A stretch of 64,000 nt of DNA from an uncultured Aquimarina sp. (GCA_947498935.1 CANMMM010000009.1:103964-167963), one strand, 5' to 3'; positions 47,626 to 56,015 are shown, counted from the stretch's first letter. A program made the numbers and translations. Notes: generated by a model from the letters alone, not told the origin.

Positions 47626-48024
47626 ATGGTAAGAATTATTGGTTACAAACAAAGACAAAAAGAAGATGGAGAACTATTCTATGTTCTGGAACTTCAAGGT
47701 GGAGTAGAATTGATTAGGTCAAAATCTACTGGCAATTTTTATGCAACTGCAAAAAAGGCTTATATCCCTTCAACTTTTGATGAGCAAACTTGTATTGCTT
47801 TAACAGGTACTGAAATGCAGGGTAGCATCATCAAAGAAGAATGTGCACCTTATGAGTACATTGTTAAAGAAACTGGAGAGGAAATTATAATGCATCATAG
47901 ATGGGCTTATGTACCAGAAGATGTAAAAGAACCTGTAGCAGAAAATACTTCTTTACAGGCTGAAACTCTTCAACCAAATGTAGAGCAGTTCAGTCAAAAT
48001 GGGGCTTTACAATATGCTTCTTAA
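47626..48024 (+). CDS. Hypothetical mobile-element protein (132 aa)
   Basis: Soluble protein opening MVRIIGYKQRQKEDGELFYVLELQGGVELIRS, a beta-rich start often seen in short accessory proteins of Bacteroidota elements. The last 40 residues are low-complexity. It is followed by a terminator and the RadC-like gene. Function is unknown. Confidence 0.7.
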   Translation: MVRIIGYKQRQKEDGELFYVLELQGGVELIRSKSTGNFYATAKKAYIPSTFDEQTCIALTGTEMQGSIIKEECAPYEYIVKETGEEIIMHHRWAYVPEDVKEPVAENTSLQAETLQPNVEQFSQNGALQYAS

Positions 48025-48040
48025 CAAATCCTACAACAAA

Positions 48041-48068
48041 GGCATCACTACTAAAGTGATGCCCTTTT
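48041..48068 (+). terminator. Terminator between the 132-aa gene and radC-like gene
   Basis: GGCATCACT (48041-48049) pairs with AGTGATGCC (48055-48063), then CTTTT. Confidence 0.8.
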
Positions 48069-48084
48069 AAATTTTAATAATCTT

Positions 48085-48531
48085 ATGGAAATAGCAGAAA
48101 TCAAAGTTTCTTATGCCAACAATAACAAGAAACGTTTTAAAATAACCAATAGTAAAATGTCTTATGATTTACTATTAGCTTGTTGGAATAAACACCTTAT
48201 TGAATTACAAGAAGAATTTAAAGTACTGTTATTAAATAACAGCAATCAAGTATTAGGTATTTATCCATTAGCCAAAGGAGGAAGTTCTGGTGTAAATGTA
48301 GATGCTAAATTGGTGTTTTCAGTAGCTTTAAAATGCAATGCAAAAGGTATCATTTTAGCTCATAATCATCCAAGTGGAAATTTAAAGCCAAGTGAAGCAG
48401 ATAAAACGATTACACAGAAACTTAAAAAGGCAGGAGAATATTTAGATATAGCTGTATTAGACCACTTAATTATTACAAAAAATGGATTTTACAGTTTTAA
48501 TGATAAAAGGGATTATGTAGTACCTGTATAA
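48085..48531 (+). CDS. RadC-family JAB/MPN domain protein
   Basis: A 148-aa protein with the JAMM metal motif AHNHPSGNLKPSEAD (His93, His95, Asp106) and an upstream Glu in LQEEFKVLLLN. It lacks the HhH part of chromosomal RadC. Such short RadC proteins are usual in integrative elements and phages; the activity is unsettled. Confidence 0.88.
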   Translation: MEIAEIKVSYANNNKKRFKITNSKMSYDLLLACWNKHLIELQEEFKVLLLNNSNQVLGIYPLAKGGSSGVNVDAKLVFSVALKCNAKGIILAHNHPSGNLKPSEADKTITQKLKKAGEYLDIAVLDHLIITKNGFYSFNDKRDYVVPV

Positions 48532-48675
48532 AGATGAAGTATTGTTTAATCATTCCATTTACTACAGGTTTAAATGAATACTAAGTAGATGTATTTGTGA
48601 ACTTATTTAAATACCTATGATTTAAAGATTAATTTAAAACGGTAAATATTTTAAGGATATGTATTAATAGCGATT

Positions 48676-48897
48676 TTATAAATCTTTAACTAAATCTGTT
48701 AACTCAACTTTTAAGTTTTCAGCAATAGTTTTAAGTGTGTAAATAGTAGGATTTGTATTTCCTGCTTCTAATCTTGCCATGTTAGATTTTTCAAAATTAC
48801 AAGCAGCTGCTAAATCTTGTTGAGCTATATTCTTGGACTCTCTTAATTCTTTAATTCGCTTACCAATAGCTCTTTGTAAATCATCTTTATCTGTCAT
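48676..48897 (-). CDS. XRE-family repressor (73 aa)
   Basis: A single helix-turn-helix domain (IGKRIKELRESKNIAQQDLAAACNFEKSNMARLEAGNTNPTIYTLK). It is divergent from the small-gene cluster starting at 48992. Two near-identical 16-base dyads in the gap are probable binding sites. Confidence 0.88.
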   Translation of the reverse strand: MTDKDDLQRAIGKRIKELRESKNIAQQDLAAACNFEKSNMARLEAGNTNPTIYTLKTIAENLKVELTDLVKDL

Positions 48898-48911
48898 ACT
48901 TAATTATTAAG

Positions 48912-48975
48912 TTATCTTTTATGATAAATACAAAGATGAAGTTTATTATATTTGACCAGTTATCATAAATGATAA
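48912..48975. promoter_or_regulatory. Divergent promoters with two XRE operators
   Basis: TTATCTTTTATGATAA (48912-48927) and TTATCATAAATGATAA (48960-48975) are dyads with arms TTATCAT/ATGATAA. Between them lie TATATTTG (48947-48954, plus-strand -7) and CATCTTTG on the minus strand (48931-48938). This suggests repression of both directions by the XRE protein. Confidence 0.6.
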
Positions 48976-48991
48976 AATAGAGTTTTGTATA

Positions 48992-49306
48992 ATGGTTAAC
49001 ACTAAAGAAAAACATATAGTAAAACAGCTTGTTGATGAGTATTTTAAACAATACAGTAAGCACCCAACATTTGTTGACCTGATAAAAGATTGCATAAGAT
49101 TGAAAGGAATCTCAACTGCTAATTACCTTTTTGATTCACTTAAAATAGGATGGTTAAGCAATGGATTTAGGAATGAAAATTTTAAAGAAATACATCAAAA
49201 TATATTTTCAGAAGGTAGAGATTACTATTACTCAGAATTAGAAAATTATTTAAACGAAGAAAATCAAGCTAATCTTGATGCTCATTACAAACAATCAAAA
49301 CAATGA
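48992..49306 (+). CDS. Hypothetical protein (104 aa)
   Basis: Soluble, charged and helical (KEKHIVKQLVDEYFKQYSKHPTF at the start). It overlaps the next gene by the ATGA stop/start, so the two are coupled. Controlled by the divergent XRE operators. No family recognised. Confidence 0.6.
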   Translation: MVNTKEKHIVKQLVDEYFKQYSKHPTFVDLIKDCIRLKGISTANYLFDSLKIGWLSNGFRNENFKEIHQNIFSEGRDYYYSELENYLNEENQANLDAHYKQSKQ

Positions 49307-49686
49307 AACAATTTTATTTAATATTAATAGCTTTTTTATCAATATTATCATGTTCAAAAAATGATAGTATTGAAGAAGAGTTACAGCAAACTGAATTTGA
49401 TTACACTTTAGAAGTAAAATCAACTCAAGTAATAGACAGTATTAAAGTAGAAAAATTGGATGAACATCTTAATCCAATAGAAACATACAGTTTAAGTAAT
49501 ACTGATTCATTAATAGTCAATCTTAACATTAGTCGAATGTTAGGAGAATCATTTATAGTACATGGTTATGATACACATGGATTGGTTGTTAGATATAAAC
49601 TATGGAGAAATGAACCTAGAGGAATTGCAATTGATGGTTTATTTGTATGCAATGGACATTGCTTTAAACATGAACATTTACCATAA
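49303..49686 (+). CDS. Hypothetical lipoprotein (127 aa)
   Basis: Lipoprotein signal MKQFYLILIAFLSILSCSK (Cys17), then a beta-rich domain. The C-terminal CNGHCFKHEH carries Cys/His residues. The start overlaps the upstream stop (ATGA). Function unknown; the cluster with a secreted protein suggests a cell-envelope role. Confidence 0.65.
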   Translation: MKQFYLILIAFLSILSCSKNDSIEEELQQTEFDYTLEVKSTQVIDSIKVEKLDEHLNPIETYSLSNTDSLIVNLNISRMLGESFIVHGYDTHGLVVRYKLWRNEPRGIAIDGLFVCNGHCFKHEHLP

Positions 49687-49698
49687 ACCAATAACATT

Positions 49699-50331
49699 AT
49701 GAAATACCTATCGACTATAAGTTTTATTTGTATTGTACATTTTTTGACTTTTGCTCAACAAACAAGTTTTGAAAAAGACTTAAAAAAAATAATGGAACTT
49801 GGAGACAAATATGAAAAAGAAAAAAAAGAATATTATGACAAATATAATTTTGAATTAAAAAATCAAAGTATACTGTACAGGGGAAAACTTGGATATCCTT
49901 GCACGAGAAACATACTATTTAATCTTAATTCTAGCATAAACTATAATGCCTCTAATGATAATGGTAATATGTTAGTCTCCTTTGCAAAGCAAAAGGATAA
50001 TACTGGAATTATTTATTTAAGCATTTATGATAATAATAAAATAAATCAAACAACTAAAACCCTGTTTAAGGGTAATATTTATTTATATTTAGACAATGGT
50101 GATGTCATTAAGTGCCTTGATAGAAAAATTATTGGCTATACTGATGATATTAGTTCTGCTATGTATTTTTTGACTAAATCAGAGGTTGAAAAACTTAAAA
50201 AAAATGATGTTAAGTCAATAGCATTTTCTACTATTAAAGAAGATAATTTCTCTGCCTATAATGTTAAGAATCAAACAGCTAATAATAATCAAATAACTAA
50301 GATAGCAGTTCAAGCTTTATTTAATGAGTAA
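49699..50331 (+). CDS. Hypothetical secreted protein (210 aa)
   Basis: Signal peptide STISFICIVHFLTFAQQ, a short charged helix (KKIMELGDKYEKEKKEYYDKY), then a beta-rich domain with IYLYLDNGDVIKCLDRKI. It follows the lipoprotein gene by 12 bases. No family recognised. Confidence 0.65.
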   Translation: MKYLSTISFICIVHFLTFAQQTSFEKDLKKIMELGDKYEKEKKEYYDKYNFELKNQSILYRGKLGYPCTRNILFNLNSSINYNASNDNGNMLVSFAKQKDNTGIIYLSIYDNNKINQTTKTLFKGNIYLYLDNGDVIKCLDRKIIGYTDDISSAMYFLTKSEVEKLKKNDVKSIAFSTIKEDNFSAYNVKNQTANNNQITKIAVQALFNE

Positions 50332-50334
50332 ATT

Positions 50335-50838
50335 ATGATTCTACAATATAAGCATCGTATTAAAAGCCATCTAAAAGGGTGGCTTTTTTTAGTTAAAAGC
50401 ATTTTTAGAAGTGAAAGAAAACTTTTAAAAACACTTGGTTTTAATATTGGAGAGCAATATGAAAATTATGAATTTGTTTTAAAATCCAAAGGAGAAAAAA
50501 CAATAAAAGGCATCTGTTATGAAATTTACCTATATGAAAAGGATGATTTTAAAATACTTTTTGATTTACCTATTTCCAGAGGAATTTTGTTACTATTTAA
50601 TGCTGATATTTTGAGTGCTGTTTACTACAGGTTTCAAGGAAATCATTTTGAATATTTATTGAAGCAAATAAATAAAAGATTACCATCTAACAATAAAATG
50701 GAAATAGACCCATTTATAGTTTACAGAGCTACTTATAATTTAGAATCAAATACAGTTTTAGAGTTGTTAGTCAAGAAAGATGGAAATACAGGGATTTCAA
50801 TAAGAAGTCCTAAATATCATAATTCCTTACTTTCCTGA
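50335..50838 (+). CDS. Hypothetical protein (167 aa)
   Basis: Starts 3 bases after the secreted-protein gene. It is a soluble alpha/beta protein with no signal peptide. A hairpin plus T-run lies at codons 10-19, so it may only be expressed when that hairpin is read through. Its 3' end overlaps the convergent ATPase gene by 22 bases. No family recognised. Confidence 0.55.
   Translation: MILQYKHRIKSHLKGWLFLVKSIFRSERKLLKTLGFNIGEQYENYEFVLKSKGEKTIKGICYEIYLYEKDDFKILFDLPISRGILLLFNADILSAVYYRFQGNHFEYLLKQINKRLPSNNKMEIDPFIVYRATYNLESNTVLELLVKKDGNTGISIRSPKYHNSLLS
50362..50390 (+). terminator. Terminator-like hairpin inside the 167-aa gene
   Basis: AAAAGCCATCT (50362-50372) pairs with GGGTGGCTTTT (50377-50387, two G:T pairs) and ends in TTT. 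It may terminate the upstream cluster. Confidence 0.6.
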
Positions 50839-52112
50839 TTATTCCCTATTATGTTAGCAGACTGTTCCTTGATTTCTTTTAAGTAATTAGAAATAGATGA
50901 TTTGCCAATTTTATGACCTTGACTTTTAAGAATAGTTTCAATTTTTCTTACAGAATTGCCTTCATTGTGAAGTTTTTCTATTTCAGGTAATAAGTTGTTT
51001 TTCTTGGGGTTTGTCTTGCTCAAAGCATATAAACTTTCAGAAAGTAAAGAGTTACCTGTATCTGCAAATAATAGATTTTCTTCATTAAAATCTAAGACTT
51101 TTGAGTACTTTTTAATTTCAGTAGAAATGTAATTTCCTTTAGTAATGGTAAGTGTTCTCTGCATGTTATTATGAGGATGGTGCTTTAATTCAAGCATAAC
51201 TCTCATTTTGGCTTCAAAGGCTTGTGAGCCTAAAGCATTATTTTTAGATGCAGAAAATTTATCTGTTTTTTTACCTGTATGATGCAAAAAGAGGATAAGG
51301 CATTCATATTCCTTAGAAATTTTACTGAAGAGGTTTAGGAACTCTCTAACTTTAGTGCTAGAATTAATATCTCCACTAAAAATATCAGTAAAGGCATCTA
51401 CAATAATTAAATCAACTCCTTTTTCAGATAAATCTTTGTTGAGAAGTTTAATAATATTGTTTTCGCTATTTTCAGTTAAATCCACATCAAAAACAAATTT
51501 TAAGTGATTTAACAAGGATTCATCTACTTTATGTTGACTTAATAATTTCTTTAGAGGTTTCTTAATAGAACTACTTACAGAATTGGGGTCATCTTCGGTA
51601 CTGATAAAAATGACATTCTGTGTTTTTGGGTTTAATTTGTAACCAATAAATTCATCTAAACCCAATGCAATAGAAAGAGCAAATTGTCTAAGGAAAGTAC
51701 TTTTACCAGTATCAGAAGAACCAATTAATGAAACTAAACCTTGTTTAGGAAAAACAGGGTCAAGTAGGGTAGGGATTTCTTCAAAGTCAGTTTTAAAAAG
51801 ATTTAGAGCTGAATATTTAGAATCACTAAAGTCAGGTGTGTTGGTTTTGTTCTTCTTAGCTATAGGTTTAATGAATTTAAGATTTTCTCTTATTTCATCC
51901 TCTGAAGGAATTATTACATCTCCAAAAGCAGTATTCAATGTTTTTGGTGTTTCATTTAAATTAAAGTCAGATTCATCTGGTGTTATAATTTCACCAAAAG
52001 GAGAATCAACAGATGTATTGGTTTTAGAAGAAAACGTTATAAAATCATTATCATCAGGAATTACAAAATCACCAAATGCAGAATCCAAATTATTAGTGTC
52101 TTTTTTAGCCAT
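50817..52112 (-). CDS. RepA-like AAA ATPase with HTH tail and N-terminal repeats
   Basis: Hexameric-helicase-like AAA_25/RepA ATPase. Walker A is IGSSDTGKST (130-139), then STEDDP, Walker B LIIVDAFTDIF and LFLHHTGKK. The C-terminus has an HTH (GNSVRKIETILKSQGHKIGKSSISNYLKE). Residues 11-74 hold three copies of a 14-residue motif (AFGDFVIPDDNDF, PFGEIITPDESDF, AFGDVIIPSEDEI) spaced about 25 residues apart, perhaps partner-docking sites. The start is ATG 52112 (MAKKDTNNLD). Probably the replicative ATPase of element A. Confidence 0.8.
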   Translation of the reverse strand: MAKKDTNNLDSAFGDFVIPDDNDFITFSSKTNTSVDSPFGEIITPDESDFNLNETPKTLNTAFGDVIIPSEDEIRENLKFIKPIAKKNKTNTPDFSDSKYSALNLFKTDFEEIPTLLDPVFPKQGLVSLIGSSDTGKSTFLRQFALSIALGLDEFIGYKLNPKTQNVIFISTEDDPNSVSSSIKKPLKKLLSQHKVDESLLNHLKFVFDVDLTENSENNIIKLLNKDLSEKGVDLIIVDAFTDIFSGDINSSTKVREFLNLFSKISKEYECLILFLHHTGKKTDKFSASKNNALGSQAFEAKMRVMLELKHHPHNNMQRTLTITKGNYISTEIKKYSKVLDFNEENLLFADTGNSLLSESLYALSKTNPKKNNLLPEIEKLHNEGNSVRKIETILKSQGHKIGKSSISNYLKEIKEQSANIIGNNQESKEL

Positions 52113-52282
52113 TATCAAATAGATTAAATAAGAAGCATTGAACACATCATTTAGATGTCCAATGTCCATATTACTATATAATGGACAAAATAAGAAAAGG
52201 CACAGAAATAGGTGTAGTATTATTTAAAAAAGGTAACAGTTTACTTTTTAAATACTTTAAAGTGTTGTTTTATATAGTATTA

Positions 52283-52328
52283 GCTCATAACCCGAAGGTC
52301 ACTGGTTCGAGTCCTGTTCCCGCTACTA
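52283..52328 (+). other. attR of element A (displaced tRNA-fMet 3' half)
   Basis: A copy of 37268-37313 with one mismatch that would break a T-stem pair. It is not a tRNA gene because the 5' half is absent. Confidence 0.9.
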
Positions 52329-52332
52329 AATG

Positions 52333-52361
52333 CAACCTCTTGTTATTCAAGGGGTTGTTTT
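52333..52361 (+). terminator. Original tRNA-fMet terminator, displaced
   Basis: CAACCTCTTG (52333-52342) pairs with CAAGGGGTTG (52348-52357), then TTTT. It lies 5 bases beyond attR, as expected of the pre-integration tRNA terminator. Confidence 0.8.
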
Positions 52362-52442
52362 GGTTTATGAGGGAGTTATTATGAGCTGTTTTGGGTTGAA
52401 ATATCATTGGAGTACCTATTTGGAGTACCTATTTTGGTGAAA

Positions 52443-53807
52443 TTATCTGCTGAAAATACGCATCTCAGAGATGGCTTTATTGATTACACTAGTGTCTAAA
52501 TAATGTTTATTTAGTATTTCGTCCGTGGTGTGAGAATCTAGTTTTTTCATATCTTCATTGGTGGCAAGTTTGAGGTATGTTAGATATGTTTTTCTAAGGC
52601 ACTTAAGTTGTAGTTGTTTTCCTGTGTTAAGTCTTTTGTAAAAATGAGTAAATCCTTTAGACAGGTTGTCCATGATAGTTTCTGTGGATTGATTGCTTCG
52701 ATCAGGGCATAATATATAATTGTCGGAGTTCTTGTATTGGTTGTAGCCTAGTCTTAATAATAGCTCTTTTAAGTCTTTTGTTATAGGGATTATGTTTGTT
52801 TTTACATTGTCATTAAAGCCGTCTCCTAATATTCTTTCTACTTTAAGATTGTTAAATTCGATGTAATACATTTCTTTATTTAAAGTATGAATCATATTCC
52901 ATTTTAGTTCAACAACTTCTTCTCTTCTTCCGCCAGTGTGTAGGCAAAGTTCAATTCCGTCTTTTAAATAATCGCGATATAGATTTCTTTTTAATTTTCT
53001 TTTTATTCCTATTGTAACTTCGCCATTTTCTTTGCACATATTCTTTGAGTTGATAAGATTATAAAATTCTTTTTTGGTTATTGTTGCGTTATTTTTTTTG
53101 GTTGATCTTTGTTTTACTTTTAGAAATGGGTTTTTGTTAGGTAACTCGTAGGTGTCGATAGCCCATTGGTAAAAGCTTTTAAGTGCAGATATTTTTTTGT
53201 TGTATGTTTTATTGGCATACTCATGGTCTTTTGTTAGGTAAGAATGGAAATAGCCAACGTGGGTGTCTGTTATTTTGTGGATAGGAAGTATTTTTTTGTT
53301 TATTCCGTTTTTTTGTAGAGCCTCATTAAATTGTTCTAAGCTTTTAGATTGTTCATTGATGTGTTTGTCTGAGCGTTGAACTTTTTGGTGTTCGGGTACA
53401 TCTACGTTGTCTAAAAAATTTAAGTATTCAATTTGAGTATCAAAAAGGAATCCTGTTTTTTTTATGTGATTTGATTCTGTTGTTGTAAAGGTGTCTTTGG
53501 TGAAATTCTTTTTGAATTCAATTGCTTTTATAACAGCTTCTTGGTAGGATGTTGTATCGAAGGTTTTGCTGACTTTACTCATATTGCTGCCTGGTATATG
53601 GAACCTTGATCTAAATTTATGTTTTTCAAAGCTTGGGCATTTTGAGAAGTTGTTAGAAGTTTCTCCGCATTTAGGTTCTAGTGTTTTTATTTGTCCATCA
53701 GGTAGTTTTTTTTTCTTTTGAGTCCAAAAAAAGTATTTTTTGCATTTGTTGCAGTAAATACAAATGTTTTCGTGTTTGTTGGGGGGTAATTTTTTTCTTC
53801 GGTTCAT
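52443..53807 (-). CDS. int: Tyrosine recombinase with N-terminal cysteine-rich domain (element B)
   Basis: Second integrase, 454 aa. Residues 14-60 hold a zinc-ribbon-like set (CIYCNKC, Cys47, Cys57) not present in the first integrase. Catalytic residues: Arg294/295 in HTGGRREEV, Arg405 in LKCLRKTY, His426 in DSHTTDEI and Tyr436 in NKHYLD. The usual first His of HxxR is replaced by Lys402. Its 3' end lies 114 bases beyond attR of element A. Confidence 0.9.
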   Translation of the reverse strand: MNRRKKLPPNKHENICIYCNKCKKYFFWTQKKKKLPDGQIKTLEPKCGETSNNFSKCPSFEKHKFRSRFHIPGSNMSKVSKTFDTTSYQEAVIKAIEFKKNFTKDTFTTTESNHIKKTGFLFDTQIEYLNFLDNVDVPEHQKVQRSDKHINEQSKSLEQFNEALQKNGINKKILPIHKITDTHVGYFHSYLTKDHEYANKTYNKKISALKSFYQWAIDTYELPNKNPFLKVKQRSTKKNNATITKKEFYNLINSKNMCKENGEVTIGIKRKLKRNLYRDYLKDGIELCLHTGGRREEVVELKWNMIHTLNKEMYYIEFNNLKVERILGDGFNDNVKTNIIPITKDLKELLLRLGYNQYKNSDNYILCPDRSNQSTETIMDNLSKGFTHFYKRLNTGKQLQLKCLRKTYLTYLKLATNEDMKKLDSHTTDEILNKHYLDTSVINKAISEMRIFSR

Positions 53808-53889
53808 AAATTGTTGTTTTAATGTTTAAGTGTTTTGAGCTTTTTGTAATTGCTTGTCAGGTTGAAAAGTTGAAAAACCTTCATTAGTT

Positions 53890-54252
53890 TTAGTCTTTGG
53901 CAAAAGCTTTTGCAAATTTTGATTTTGCAGTAGATTTTTTAACTGATCTAAATGATGAAGTGTTTTCATTACAAATGGCTAAAACATATTCTAGGTAATC
54001 TTTGTTTTTAAAATGTTTGAATAGGGTTTCCCAATTATGAGGATGTTTTAGTTTTATTGCATTAAGGGCTTGTTTGTCTATTTCGCTTGTAGCCATAATT
54101 CTGAATGTCATTTTGCTTTTTCCGATATTGATAATAGGAAGGTTTAATTCTTGACACCATTTTTGGGCTGTTCTAATGTCTTTAGCGTTTATTAGGCTAG
54201 CTAGTTCTCTCATTTCGATATATATACTTTTATCATTTTCATTAACTTTCAT
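53890..54252 (-). CDS. Small DNA-binding-like protein (excisionase-type)
   Basis: A 120-aa basic protein. The start (YIEMRELASLINAKDIRTAQKWCQELNLPIINIGKSKMTFRI) fits the helix-turn-helix of excisionase/MerR-type proteins, followed by a helical tail with an AKSKFAKAFAK end. It lies just upstream of the integrase gene on the same strand, the usual place for an excisionase. Inference from position and fold. Confidence 0.55.
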   Translation of the reverse strand: MKVNENDKSIYIEMRELASLINAKDIRTAQKWCQELNLPIINIGKSKMTFRIMATSEIDKQALNAIKLKHPHNWETLFKHFKNKDYLEYVLAICNENTSSFRSVKKSTAKSKFAKAFAKD

Positions 54253-54349
54253 TTTTTCATTTATTGGTCACTTCTCCGATTGTAGCGTCGGTCAAAGTGG
54301 TGATTTATAAATGTGCATGACTTGTGGCGGCCATCTTGCTTAACGTTGT

Positions 54350-55117
54350 TTATTTTTTGAAGTTTATTCTGACTGTTCTGTGTGCGCAAACTAATTTTCC
54401 GTTTTGATTTTTTACTTCAATGTTTTGGTAGTCCTTGTTGTCTAGTAGTTCCTGTATTCTTTTTTCATCTTCTGTTCTTTCGGTTTTTTCTAGACAATAC
54501 ATCTCTCCATCTCTTTTAATGATTCTTATGGTTTTGTATTCGTCATTTCTGATGGCTTCAATTATTTTTAATTCATCTTTCGAGAGACCTGCTAATTTGC
54601 AAAAATGTGGGATGTTGTACACGGGGTCGAGATTTGTTTTGACTACTTTATGTAGGCAGATAGTGATATGGTTTTCGATCTCACCTGATTTAAGTTTAGA
54701 GAAGTAATCTTTTTCATCAAGCATCCATACATTTTCGATGTTTTTATTGTAGGTAATGATGATGAAGATGGGTTGGTTGTATAGGAGTGCTAAGAACGAA
54801 TAGAATTCAAGTGCAGGGTACTTCTTACCGTCAGTTGCTGTAACAGGTGCTAGTAATGCGTCTTTACATGCTTTTAACTCTGCAAAAGAGAAGCTAAATT
54901 GTTTCATGTGGTGTAGTACTCCGATAAGAATAACATCTAATGCGCTATAATAGTTGTATTTATCCTTTATGTTAGGGTTTCTTTTGTCTTCCAGTACTCC
55001 TTTTAGTCGCCAAGTGTGTAGAGTCATTCTATTGACCCCAATCAAGGCTTTAGTTTCAAAGCATAGCTCATTCAATGCTTCGCTGTGTTTTGAAAAGTCT
55101 TCTTTATTTTTTTTCAT
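54350..55117 (-). CDS. MerR-like HTH protein of element B (255 aa)
   Basis: Residues about 24-60 (TKALIGVNRMTLHTWRLKGVLEDKR) look like a MerR-type recognition helix, followed by YNYYSALDVILIGVLHHMKQFSF. The rest is alpha/beta with no recognised enzyme motif. A near-palindrome (55175-55192) upstream is a likely binding site. Confidence 0.6.
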   Translation of the reverse strand: MKKNKEDFSKHSEALNELCFETKALIGVNRMTLHTWRLKGVLEDKRNPNIKDKYNYYSALDVILIGVLHHMKQFSFSFAELKACKDALLAPVTATDGKKYPALEFYSFLALLYNQPIFIIITYNKNIENVWMLDEKDYFSKLKSGEIENHITICLHKVVKTNLDPVYNIPHFCKLAGLSKDELKIIEAIRNDEYKTIRIIKRDGEMYCLEKTERTEDEKRIQELLDNKDYQNIEVKNQNGKLVCAHRTVRINFKK

Positions 55118-55174
55118 TTCCTAAGGTTTTTATAAATAATTGATGGCAAGTTATAATTATCTTTTTAAGTAATG

Positions 55175-55192
55175 TAATGTTACGTTACATTA
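55175..55192. promoter_or_regulatory. Dyad upstream of the MerR-like gene
   Basis: TAATGT-TACGTT-ACATTA: six-base arms are perfect, the centre holds ACGT. It lies 58 bases before the gene start on the minus strand. Confidence 0.45.
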
Positions 55193-55234
55193 ATGTTTAC
55201 ACAAAAATTACATAAATTTTAAAGTTCTTTTTGT

Positions 55235-55987
55235 TTATAGCTTGTCTTTCAGGGCTAATAACTCTTTAAGAGTTTCTGTTTGTCCTTTTTGAGCTTCAAA
55301 AGCCATTTTGTTAGATTCGATGAGTTCTTTAGTGAGGTGTTCTATTTTTTGTTCTAATTGCTGCATCTTGTCTTTTGTGTTGGGAGTCGTTTCTTTGCTT
55401 TCTTCTAACCGTATTCTAGATAAGGCTGTATTGAGTTGTTTTTCGCTTAATGAGATTGTTGTGTCAAAAAGGTCGATAGCTTTGTTCTTTTTATTGAGTA
55501 TGGTTTCTGAAGATAATAACTCGTTAAGTTGTTCTTTGATAGTGTGTAGGTCGTTTTCTGCTTTTCTATAGCATTCTTTTTCTTCTATGTTGTTTAGTGA
55601 TCTATTTTTCTTGGCGAAATATTCAAAACGTTTGTTGATCTCTTTAGATATTTCGTCTAGGGATTTATTGTTTGGCTTGTAAGCGCTTTTGTTTTTAGAT
55701 AGAAAAGCGTCTTTAGCTTCTATTGACTCATTGTAAAAGTAGTTGTAGTCTAGGTTAAAAGCTTCTGCTAAATTTATAATCAATAAATGTGGGGCATGTT
55801 TTTCTTTGCCGCCTTCTACTTCTTTTCCTCTCATGTGTGTAACTATGTATTTGTTGTGTGGGTAGTACTTTACCCCGAATGCATAATCGGTTACTAAATC
55901 AAGATTGGTTGCTGTTTCCTTGTGTAGTTTGATTAGGTAATCAATCAATTTTAAGGTCTGTTTATCTACTGTTGTTAGTGATGTCAT
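55235..55987 (-). CDS. Coiled-coil regulator of element B (250 aa)
   Basis: The N-terminal 90 residues look like an XRE-type domain (LVTDYAFGVKYYPHNKYIVTHMRGKEVEGGKEKHAPHLLIINLAEAFNLDY). From about 115 to 245 the protein is a long coiled coil (KMQQLEQKIEHLTKELIESNK). It is divergent from the 106-aa HTH gene; two identical 16-base motifs lie in the gap. Probably the repressor of the element. Confidence 0.6.
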   Translation of the reverse strand: MTSLTTVDKQTLKLIDYLIKLHKETATNLDLVTDYAFGVKYYPHNKYIVTHMRGKEVEGGKEKHAPHLLIINLAEAFNLDYNYFYNESIEAKDAFLSKNKSAYKPNNKSLDEISKEINKRFEYFAKKNRSLNNIEEKECYRKAENDLHTIKEQLNELLSSETILNKKNKAIDLFDTTISLSEKQLNTALSRIRLEESKETTPNTKDKMQQLEQKIEHLTKELIESNKMAFEAQKGQTETLKELLALKDKL

Positions 55988-56015
55988 GTTAAATATCTGT
56001 TAATATTTACATTTT

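Larger units (their letters stand above)
37314..52328. mobile_element. Element A: 15-kb integrative element in tRNA-fMet
   Basis: Bounded by the 46-base att repeats, with the integrase gene 217 bases inside the left end, reading inward. It carries a polymerase, ATPases, a RadC-like protein, XRE regulators and a nuclease/Rad50-like defence module. Genes are visibly AT-richer than the flanking leu and gld genes. I found no relaxase, coupling protein or conjugation genes and no capsid genes, so it is probably a mobilizable or satellite-type island. Confidence 0.88.

Noticed and set aside
37314..52328. Integrative conjugative element
   Set aside because: I found no relaxase, VirD4/TraG coupling protein or Tra proteins among the genes, so I describe it as an integrative island only.
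52181..52384. Plus-strand 67-aa open frame with HNPKVTGSSPVPATKC
   Set aside because: That string is the usual false translation of a tRNA 3' half; the frame simply reads through the attR tRNA remnant.
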